Notes under the pieces: model-generated
What the model was told of the DNA's origin: nothing
Seen by the model: the letters and a program-made list of their open reading frames with translations, nothing else
Database searches by the model: none
DNA from: Anaerolineales bacterium
GTDB lineage: Bacteria; Chloroflexota; Anaerolineae; Anaerolineales; E44-bin32
DNA length: 9,565 bases
Assembly: GCA_011772595.1 (NCBI GenBank)
Contig: WVZH01000228.1
Location: 71,018-80,582, forward strand
Reading direction: 5' to 3'
Translations under genes and position numbers: made by a program
Shown here: in pieces, positions 1-5,189 of the stretch
Position numbering within the stretch: position 1 is the first letter of the stretch
How the letters are laid out: every line of letters begins with the position of its first letter

Positions 1-183
1 TATGATGTGCGCCTCGCCCACGCTTGTCACGCCGGTTCCTAAATTCGCAGGATTGTAGTGCGATATGGTGACTGTAGCAACGAGGCGGCCTCGAGGAACG
101 AGGAGGTCTTCGGATGTCTACACCGCGTTCTCTTTCATCTACCTCGGAGACGAGGCCGGCGGGATCGGTGAGCTCATCCAGTG
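1..183 (+). other. Possible degraded 3' end of a plus-strand gene
   Basis: No intact gene is visible here. Frame 1 reads a short open stretch to TAA at 40-42, then reopens with coding-like codons (YGDCSNEAASRNEEVFG) to about 112. Frame 2 then continues in coding style (DVYTAFSFIYLGDEAGGIGE) to TGA at 181-183, with many third-position C or G codons. This pattern suits a gene end broken by a frameshift and a stop. Alternatively, an AGGAGG at 101-106 lies seven bases before an ATG at 114, which opens a 31-codon serine-rich ORF ending at 209, antisense to the end of the next gene. I recognise no family in either reading, and chance is a real possibility. Confidence 0.25.
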
Positions 184-605
184 AGAAGCGGGCCCAACAC
201 CTCGCCTGACGCAGTCAGCCCTAAGGCAATGAAGGGGGTGGCGCCCCATGCGAAACCCATCGCGACAAGCCACCGCTCGGGGGTTGGCATTTCGGTGAAC
301 CCGACTACAGAAAAGAGCACCATTAACCAAACCGTCATCAGAGGGAACGTCGTCAGTGCGTTTAGCAGGAACGTGGCGGGGCGTTTGTTTCCTTGGATGC
401 GACCTTGCGCCCAACGCCAGGCCATCGCAGACCACGTCGCCAGACTGTAGGCCATGAGCACGAAGGTGAGCGCCACCATCAGCCCTGGGTCCATTTGCCA
501 ACCGACGAATGCTCCCTCTTCGGTGAAATAGCTCATGATGGCAAAGACATTGGCGGCCAAGCTTACCAATCCAGTTACGATGAGGAAGACGTTTGAACGT
601 TTCAT
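174..605 (-). CDS. Small four-helix integral membrane protein, function unknown
   Basis: A 143-residue protein with four hydrophobic segments at about residues 6-27, 40-63, 78-103 and 112-140. Short charged loops lie between them (WRWAQGRIQGNKRP after helix 2), so it should sit in the cytoplasmic membrane. The ATG at 605 is preceded by GAGGT about six bases away, a good ribosome binding site. It starts nine bases after the stop of the polymerase-like gene and may be co-transcribed with that cassette. However, the polymerase stop lies beyond a repeat, so the original spacing was probably wider. No catalytic or binding motif is apparent. I do not recognise the family; it resembles generic small polytopic proteins of unknown function. 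Confidence 0.8.
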   Translation of the reverse strand: MKRSNVFLIVTGLVSLAANVFAIMSYFTEEGAFVGWQMDPGLMVALTFVLMAYSLATWSAMAWRWAQGRIQGNKRPATFLLNALTTFPLMTVWLMVLFSVVGFTEMPTPERWLVAMGFAWGATPFIALGLTASGEVLGPLLTG

Positions 606-614
606 CTCGATACC

Positions 615-3086
615 TCAAAGGGATACATAATTTTTGCTACTGTTGTTTACGCGGGGATCAGGGATCTGGGACAAGGGATTGGGAAGAACGTAGGGATTAG
701 GGATCAGGGACTGGGTATCGCCCTTCGTGTTGATGCTACAAACTTGATCCCTATGCTCTTCCTGATCCCCGATCCCTAATCCCTGCTCCCTGTCCCAAGC
801 GGTGGGCCTCAGCGCCCACAAGGGTGCGCCAATATCCACGCCCGGCGGCGGCAGCACGCCTGGCGACCCCCAGTAGCCGGCGTTGGCCAGCAGCCAAGTT
901 TCCAGTGTGGCGCGGTCCACGCCGACGGCGGCGAAGACGCTCTCCACAGCGCGCAGCATGAGTTCGGTGTAGGCTGCCCGGTCGTAGGGTATCTCGCCTT
1001 CGATCCGCTCCCAGGCACGCGCCTTCTCCGGCCCCGGCACCAGCAGGAAGCGCAGCCGTTCCCCTGGGCTGAGCTCCACGCCCTGGCGTGTCAGTTCCAC
1101 TGCAACGCGGGCGGCGACGGTGCGCACGACGTATTCGTCCGGGCGACGCGACAGGCGGTGGGTGACGACCAAATCGCGCGCCGGGACGAGGCCGGCGCGC
1201 AGCAGGTGCAGGCGCTGCGCCGCGTAGGACACCGCTGTCGGCATGGCGGCGCGAAACCCGCGCGCGTCGCGACCCTGAGCCAGGATGTTGAGCATTTCGA
1301 GTTGCGTTTCCTTGATGTAGGGCGGCGTGTCACGGCGGCGAGCCTCGATGCCGCGCACCTTGAGCGAGCCGTCCTCGTAGGCGCCGAAGTAACGGTTGGC
1401 GACGGTTACGCGCGGCTCGGTGCGCGAGGGCAGAAAGGCCAACCAGCGGTAGATCCCCTCCAGGCCGATTTGCAAGCCGGTCTCGGCGCGAATCGTCTCC
1501 AGCAGAGCTTCATAGTCCGGTCGCCCTTGCGCCTGCGGCTTGTGGATCCACAAGCCGTCTACGTACAGGTGCAGGACGCGAAAGCCGCGCGCTTCGACCA
1601 ATTCTTTGGTCCTCAGCAGTACCTCGCGTCCGTAGGCGTTGACGGCTTCGTGGGCTTCGATGCGTCCAAAGCGGGCGTTCTTGTAGCCCAGGTAACCAAA
1701 GCAGGTCACCAGGAGCCACTTGTGGGCCGAGTAGCGCCGCCGGTAGGTCTCCGCTTGCGGGGCGTCCTCGGGCAGCGCCCGTATCTGCGCCTTATAGCGG
1801 TTGCGCTTCTCGAGCAGCGGCGCCAACGTCTCCGGCACCAAACCCTGACGGTGGTGACAGACGGGCGTACCCAACTCAGGGATCGGCTCGCCCGGGCAGC
1901 ACGCTGCACCGACGGTCTCGGGGGAGATGTTGAAGTGCACCATGATGCTGGGATACATCGCGGTGAAGTCGAGTTCGGCGACGTGCTCGTGCAAGCCAAG
2001 GATGGGGGCATAGACGAGGCCGCCCTTGTCGGCGAGCAGCAGATCACTACCGCTCTTGAGTGTTTCGGGTTGGCGTTTCTGCCAGGGCACCAACACGCCG
2101 CGTCGCAGGGCGGTGTTGACCTGCATGGCGCTGATCCCCGTGCCGGTGGAAACACGCGCCACGGTCTGGATCGGCAAGTTGGTGAGGCGTGCGATCTCCA
2201 GGATCCCGTCCATGCCGTAATCGTTGGCCAGGAAGGCGTTCTGGCGGTCGAGGTGCCAGCGTCCGAAGAGCAGGTGCTGCTCGTTGCGGAAAATCACTCG
2301 GCCATATGAGAAGTAGGAAGAGGCCGGCTTGTGCTGCACTTGCTTGGCGCGGTCGCGGTTGAGTTGCAGTGGGATGCCGTAGTGGCGGGAGAGTTGGAGC
2401 AGGCGAGGGAGGATGTAATTGTCGCCATAGGTGCTCACCAGCGCGTCCGGGTCGTAGCGTTCGACCAGGTGGCGCACGCCGAGCAGCAGCTGCCGGCTCT
2501 TCGTGCGCGGGAAACGAAACGTTTGCCCCTCGATCTCCACCAGCAGGTCGCCGCGGTGGCCGCGACCCGGGTCGCGGCTCTCGCCAGCGAGCTGTAGGGT
2601 CATCACGCGCAGCGGCGGGAGGCGATAGTCGATCTCCCAGGGAGTGTCGAGTGCCTCGATGCGTCGTATGCGGCCTTGCTGGTGTTCGACGGTGCAGTAG
2701 GCCAGCGGGAACACTTCCCGTGCTAGAGCGTAGCGCTGTGGTAGTGGAATGTCGGCGTCGTAGTACGTCAGATCGGGGCGCAAATCGGCTGTCTGTCGGA
2801 ACAAGCGCGGCAGCAGCCCCGGCACGCGCACGCCGACCTCCAACGCCTCAACAGCGCGATCGAGGAACAAGTCCATGCGTTCCACGCGACGAAGCGTCAC
2901 CGGCGCTCGCTGAGCGCGCAGCATCTGGCAGACGGCGCGCAGTTCTTGGCGAGGTCCGCGCGCGTAGAAACAGGGGGTGAAGGTGTCCCGCAGGAGGTGC
3001 GCGTCGCCCTGCTCGTCGATCAGCCACACCGCCATGCCGTCTCCGGCGGGATAGACGTCGAAGAGCCAACCGAACAACGATGTCAT
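615..3086 (-). CDS. Family B DNA polymerase homologue with degenerate catalytic motifs (PolB2-like)
   Basis: An 823-residue family B DNA polymerase homologue. Motif A is intact (ELDFTAMYPSI, D373). Motif B is K456WLLVTCFGYLG, where the usual KxxxNSxYG has lost N and S. Motif C is Y508-V-D-G-L-W513, so the second aspartate of YxDTDS, a metal ligand in active enzymes, is leucine. KVRGIEARRRDTPP (576-589) matches the family's KxRGxE-RRD palm/thumb element. The exonuclease region is recognisable but eroded: Exo I reads LQLAGE (164-169) without the DxE pair, and Exo II reads TYGDNYILP (219-227) without the second D. It may therefore be a structural or lesion-bypass factor with little or altered activity, like the inactivated archaeal PolB2 family. 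Its ATG shares one base with the preceding stop (TGATG), suggesting coupled translation. About 59 C-terminal residues from W764 on are encoded by the 653-796 repeat; the native end is probably near residue 760. Confidence 0.9.
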   Translation of the reverse strand: MTSLFGWLFDVYPAGDGMAVWLIDEQGDAHLLRDTFTPCFYARGPRQELRAVCQMLRAQRAPVTLRRVERMDLFLDRAVEALEVGVRVPGLLPRLFRQTADLRPDLTYYDADIPLPQRYALAREVFPLAYCTVEHQQGRIRRIEALDTPWEIDYRLPPLRVMTLQLAGESRDPGRGHRGDLLVEIEGQTFRFPRTKSRQLLLGVRHLVERYDPDALVSTYGDNYILPRLLQLSRHYGIPLQLNRDRAKQVQHKPASSYFSYGRVIFRNEQHLLFGRWHLDRQNAFLANDYGMDGILEIARLTNLPIQTVARVSTGTGISAMQVNTALRRGVLVPWQKRQPETLKSGSDLLLADKGGLVYAPILGLHEHVAELDFTAMYPSIMVHFNISPETVGAACCPGEPIPELGTPVCHHRQGLVPETLAPLLEKRNRYKAQIRALPEDAPQAETYRRRYSAHKWLLVTCFGYLGYKNARFGRIEAHEAVNAYGREVLLRTKELVEARGFRVLHLYVDGLWIHKPQAQGRPDYEALLETIRAETGLQIGLEGIYRWLAFLPSRTEPRVTVANRYFGAYEDGSLKVRGIEARRRDTPPYIKETQLEMLNILAQGRDARGFRAAMPTAVSYAAQRLHLLRAGLVPARDLVVTHRLSRRPDEYVVRTVAARVAVELTRQGVELSPGERLRFLLVPGPEKARAWERIEGEIPYDRAAYTELMLRAVESVFAAVGVDRATLETWLLANAGYWGSPGVLPPPGVDIGAPLWALRPTAWDREQGLGIGDQEEHRDQVCSINTKGDTQSLIPNPYVLPNPLSQIPDPRVNNSSKNYVSL
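653..796. repeat. Inverted heptamer-array repeat, copy 1, inside the polymerase 3' end
   Basis: The left arm (653-715) is a G-rich string of heptamers such as GGGATCA, GGGATCT and GGGATTA. The right arm (744-796) is the C-rich counterpart. The arms match in order even across the non-repeat piece: GGAAGAACGTAGGGAT on the left against GGAAGAGCATAGGGAT on the reversed right arm, so this is one long imperfect hairpin. Runs of GGG spaced three or four bases (653-677 and 693-715 on plus, 767-796 on minus) fit the G-quadruplex pattern. The copy is read through in frame by the polymerase gene. Likely roles are a 3'-end structure, a terminator, or a non-autonomous repeat. Confidence 0.85.
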
Positions 3087-3499
3087 CAGTCCTCCCGGGG
3101 TCGGGTGTGCTTGCTGGGGCGGTTGGGCTCTGGGTCTGGGAGTGGTGATGCACCTAGTGCCTGGCCCGAGTCAGCCGCGTCTATGGAGGTTTGTGGAGAG
3201 GGAAGCGGCGGAGACTGATCCGGGTCCGGGTGCATCATCACTACCAGACGCTGGAGGTCGTCGAGGCGCTGTCGCAGGCGGCGCACCTCCTTGTGTTCCT
3301 CCACCAGCATGGCCAGCAACATGGTCTCGAAGGGCAGCAGGTGGGAGGCGTAGGCAGCGGCGGCCAAATGGTGGCGAGAGGCCGCTAGGAGGTCGTCGAG
3401 CGCGCGTTGGTCTTCCAGACGCAACGCGCGCCGAAAACGGCTCAGGGATTGTTGCTCCTGCAGGAAGGCGTTGGTGATGGAGGGTAGTGTTCGGCCCAT
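3086..3499 (-). CDS. Small helical protein of the RecA-like/PolB cassette, function unknown
   Basis: A 137-residue protein in two parts. Residues 1-88 are predicted almost entirely helical and rich in Arg, Leu and Ala (SRFRRALRLEDQRALDDLL, then LAMLVEEHKEVRRLRQRLDD, with coiled-coil spacing). Residues 90-137 are proline-, serine- and aspartate-rich and probably disordered. No enzyme motif is present. The ATG at 3499 has GAGG about eight bases upstream, and its TGA overlaps the polymerase ATG by one base. Position between a RecA-like gene and an inactivated polymerase suggests an adaptor that links the two or binds DNA; this is inference from context. The disordered tail could carry a short peptide for a clamp or partner, but I see no clear clamp-binding consensus. 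Confidence 0.8.
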   Translation of the reverse strand: MGRTLPSITNAFLQEQQSLSRFRRALRLEDQRALDDLLAASRHHLAAAAYASHLLPFETMLLAMLVEEHKEVRRLRQRLDDLQRLVVMMHPDPDQSPPLPSPQTSIDAADSGQALGASPLPDPEPNRPSKHTRPRED

Positions 3500-3518
3500 G
3501 GGTTACCTCAAGGAAATA

Positions 3519-3604
3519 GGGATTAGGGTCGGGGATTAGGGATTAGGATTGTGGGATCTGGAAGTATGTGGTTTCCTGATCCCAGATCCCTATTCCCTGA
3601 TCCC
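3519..3604. repeat. Inverted heptamer-array repeat, copy 2, between RecA-like gene and helical-protein gene
   Basis: The left arm (3519-3561) holds GGGATTA-type heptamers and the right arm (3581-3604) is four exact heptamer-spaced CCC runs. GGGATCTGG at 3553-3561 pairs exactly with CCAGATCCC at 3582-3590 across a 20-base loop. Both arms fit the G-quadruplex pattern on their own G-rich strand (3519-3541 plus, 3581-3604 minus). The stop codon of the RecA-like gene (3606-3608) abuts the right edge, and the left edge lies about 20 bases from the next start. It therefore fills nearly the whole gap inside the cassette and could reduce or tune downstream expression. Confidence 0.85.
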
Positions 3605-3605
3605 T

Positions 3606-4205
3606 TTAGAAGAGTTGTGGCTGCTCCGCCAGTGCTCCTTCCGGCGCGCGCAACAGCCAGGCGATGTCCGCTGCCACCTGGAGATGGTCCAACAGCGCCC
3701 AGCGCTCCTTGACCAGCGCGCGCGGTTCGCGCGCGCCGACGATCACCGGGCCGACCGCAGCCAGCCGTTTCAGGTGGGTGATCGTGGTCGCCAGCAGGCG
3801 TTCGCAGTCGCGTAACGGTACGCTCTCGTCGTAGAAGGTCGTCAGCAGATCGAGGACGAAGAGCGGTTCGGGAGCGCTGGGTGTGTTCTCGATCAACTCG
3901 GCCAGTTGGAAGCAGGTGAAGGCGCGCGATAGGCGGATGCGCTCCAGCGCCGCGTAGGGGTGTTTGCACATGCGCCGCGCCAGGCGGGCGATGAAGTAGC
4001 CATCAAAACGGTTGCCCCCGTCGAAGACGCGCACGGGTCGACCGCCCACGGCCAAGGTGGTGAGCATCGCCAAGAGCGCCCGGGTTGGCGTGTCGGCGCC
4101 CCAGAAGAGGGCGATGCGCGGTTGAAGCAGCGCTTCCAGCAGTGCCGGATCCTTGGCCGGCAGCGGGAGGTGCATGAGCGCAAACGGATCGTTTTCTTCT
4201 TGCAT
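3606..4205 (-). CDS. RadA/RecA-like ATPase homologue lacking the Walker A lysine
   Basis: A 199-residue single-domain RecA-fold protein. The Walker A position reads ALFWGADTPTRALL (32-45) with no GK[ST]. The segment VRVFDGGNRFDGYFIARLAR (58-77), followed by RIRLSRAFTCFQLAELI (89-105), matches the order in RadA/Rad51, where an acidic strand and N-R-F are followed by 'I-x-V-A-R-A-F-x-x-x-x-Q'. A Walker B-like strand LFVLDLLTTFYDE follows (115-127). It probably does not hydrolyse ATP normally and may act as a Rad55- or ImuA-like accessory protein that touches the recombinase filament. I chose the ATG at 4205 because AGGAGG lies seven bases upstream (4213-4218); a longer frame from 4340 has no such signal and would read through the operator. 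It is the first gene of the cassette, behind a LexA box. Confidence 0.85.
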   Translation of the reverse strand: MQEENDPFALMHLPLPAKDPALLEALLQPRIALFWGADTPTRALLAMLTTLAVGGRPVRVFDGGNRFDGYFIARLARRMCKHPYAALERIRLSRAFTCFQLAELIENTPSAPEPLFVLDLLTTFYDESVPLRDCERLLATTITHLKRLAAVGPVIVGAREPRALVKERWALLDHLQVAADIAWLLRAPEGALAEQPQLF

Positions 4206-4212
4206 CGAGGAT

Positions 4213-4218
4213 CCTCCT
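4213..4218 (-). promoter_or_regulatory. Ribosome binding site fixing the RecA-like start
   Basis: AGGAGG on the minus strand, seven bases before ATG 4203-4205. It decides in favour of the 199-residue product over the 45-residue N-terminal extension. Confidence 0.8.
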
Positions 4219-4255
4219 GAGATCTCCGAGCAGGGACGTACGCCGCTCCGGAAAT

Positions 4256-4269
4256 CGAACATTTGTTCT
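4256..4269 (-). promoter_or_regulatory. LexA (SOS) operator overlapping the cassette promoter
   Basis: CGAACATTTGTTCT on the plus strand contains GAAC-N4-GTTC, the core of the Gram-positive/actinobacterial LexA box (consensus CGAACRNRYGTTYC). It lies about 52 bases before the start of the RecA-like gene. A likely -10 (TATAGA, minus strand 4272-4267) overlaps its right half, with a weak -35 (TTTCTT, 4295-4290) 17 bases further up. Bound repressor would cover the -10 to +1 region. The LexA assignment rests on the motif match and on the repair-like genes it precedes; the lexA gene itself is not in the window. Confidence 0.72.
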
Positions 4270-4301
4270 ATATGGTAGTCGAAGGGGAAAAGAAAACCAT
4301 C

Positions 4302-4314
4302 CCACCCAGGGTGG
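4302..4314 (-). terminator. Possible weak terminator after the acyltransferase
   Basis: CCACCC-A-GGGTGG forms a short stem that is followed on the minus strand by GATGGTTTTCTTTTCC. It lies between the acyltransferase/repeat end and the LexA-controlled promoter, where a terminator is expected. The loop is too tight for all six pairs, so the real stem is four or five pairs; the T-tract is interrupted. Confidence 0.3.
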
Positions 4315-4358
4315 AACCGAGGGGGGGATGTGCGTATCACCTATGAGGGGGAGTAAAA

Positions 4359-4436
4359 GGGGATCAGGGAACAGGGATCAGTACACTGATATCATAGATC
4401 GCTCTTCCAGATCCCTAATCCCTGATCCCTAATCCC
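4359..4436. repeat. Inverted heptamer-array repeat, copy 3, at the acyltransferase 3' end
   Basis: The left arm (4359-4380) is GGGGATCA-GGGAACA-GGGATCA. The right arm (4407-4436) carries CCC runs at exact seven-base spacing (4413-4415, 4420-4422, 4427-4429, 4434-4436). On the minus strand the right arm is a textbook G3N4 x 4 quadruplex pattern; the left arm has only three G-runs. The reversed right arm continues GGGATCTGGAAGAGC, close to the GGATCAGGAAGAGC of copy 1 and the GGGATCTGGAAG of copy 2, so the three copies share a core. The acyltransferase stop codon lies inside it. Confidence 0.85.
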
Positions 4437-5095
4437 TGTTCTTCCAGCAATTCCAGTAACCGGGGATGCCCGGTATACACGCCCCAATATTTTTCGGGGA
4501 GAAGTAGCGCGATTCTGCACATGATCTCGTCGGTGTTGCGGCGTAGATCGGCGTGGCGTGTCTCTTCGTTGAGAGGTGGGAGATGGAAAGGTTTGCCGAT
4601 GCGCAGGTCGATTTTGGGGCGGCGGAGGCGAGCCAGCATTTGGAAGGTCGCTTCGGTGCCCGCGATGCCGATCGGTACGATGGGGGCGTGGGATTCGTGC
4701 GCAAGGAAGGCGGCGCCGGTCTTGCTGCGTATGAGCGAGCCCACCTTGCTGCGGGTGCCTTCCGGCGCCAAACCGAAGATGTATCCCTGATGGATGCGTG
4801 TAACACCAAGTGAGAGCGCGTCGCGGTCGACTTGGCCGCGCCGAATAAAGATGCCGCCGTAAAGGCGAATGAGGTTTCCGTAGATAAGATGCCGTTCGTA
4901 TTTCTCGGCGGCCCACCCGGTCATCCGAGGCCCTTGTAGAATCGAGAAGACCAATGCGCCATCGACGATGCTCATGTGGTTAAACACGAGGATGTAGGGG
5001 CCTTGGGTCGGAAGATTCTCGTAGTCGTAGATGGAGAGCCGTGTCAGGAGCGCGAATACCACTCTCAGAAGCCAGCGTGAGACGCGAAAGAACAC
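4415..5095 (-). CDS. plsC: 1-acyl-sn-glycerol-3-phosphate acyltransferase family protein (PlsC-like)
   Basis: A 226-residue lysophospholipid acyltransferase of the PlsC family, which transfers an acyl group to lysophosphatidate or a similar acceptor at the inner membrane. All four family motifs are present: the catalytic NHMSIVD (about 39-45), GGIFIRRG (about 79-86), FGLAPEGTRS (about 106-115) and VPIGIAG (about 140-146). The N-terminal WLLRVVFALL is a hydrophobic membrane-association segment. The start is GTG at 5095 with AAGGAG about six bases upstream. The last residues (EEQGLGIRD) come from repeat copy 3, so the native C-terminus was probably near ELLEE. It is transcribed away from the GNAT gene through a shared symmetric promoter. 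The exact acceptor cannot be read from sequence: phosphatidate synthesis and aminolipid O-acylation are both possible. Confidence 0.88.
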   Translation of the reverse strand: MFFRVSRWLLRVVFALLTRLSIYDYENLPTQGPYILVFNHMSIVDGALVFSILQGPRMTGWAAEKYERHLIYGNLIRLYGGIFIRRGQVDRDALSLGVTRIHQGYIFGLAPEGTRSKVGSLIRSKTGAAFLAHESHAPIVPIGIAGTEATFQMLARLRRPKIDLRIGKPFHLPPLNEETRHADLRRNTDEIMCRIALLLPEKYWGVYTGHPRLLELLEEQGLGIRD

Positions 5096-5132
5096 GAAGA
5101 ACTCCTTCCACTTGTCAAATGGATGATACCCG

Positions 5133-5162
5133 ATTGTAGAGGGTTTTGGGGAGTGCTACAAT
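5133..5162. promoter_or_regulatory. Symmetric divergent promoter shared by plsC-like and GNAT genes
   Basis: ATTGTAG (5133-5139) and CTACAAT (5156-5162) are perfect inverted repeats. Read on the plus strand they give TTGTAG - 17 bases - TACAAT, a good -35/-10 pair for the GNAT gene at 5190. Read on the minus strand they give the same TTGTAG - 17 - TACAAT for the acyltransferase at 5095. Predicted leaders are about 20 and 30 bases. The two promoters occupy the same DNA, so RNA polymerase could fire only one at a time. The palindrome could equally be a repressor operator. Confidence 0.6.
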
Positions 5163-5189
5163 CAAGTGGAGTTCGTTTGGGAGGTCGTC

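Noticed and set aside
139..618. A 159-codon minus-strand frame over the small membrane-protein gene
   Set aside because: It is rich in Arg, His and Pro and is shifted relative to the 174-605 frame, which has clear membrane helices and a ribosome binding site.
1158..2309. A 383-codon open frame on the plus strand inside the polymerase gene
   Set aside because: It is antisense to the region carrying polymerase motifs A, B and C, has no family features, and is explained by the high GC of the real gene.
3519..3604. CRISPR-like repeat array
   Set aside because: The period is seven bases with no unique spacers, and no cas gene is present.
4206..4340. 45-residue N-terminal extension of the RecA-like protein
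   Set aside because: It would read through the LexA box and predicted promoter, has no ribosome binding site at 4340, and the ATG at 4205 has AGGAGG at ideal spacing.
4359..4436. TTAGGG-like runs resembling a eukaryotic telomere
   Set aside because: The unit is a degenerate heptamer, the arrays are short and occur in both orientations, and they lie between ordinary bacterial genes.
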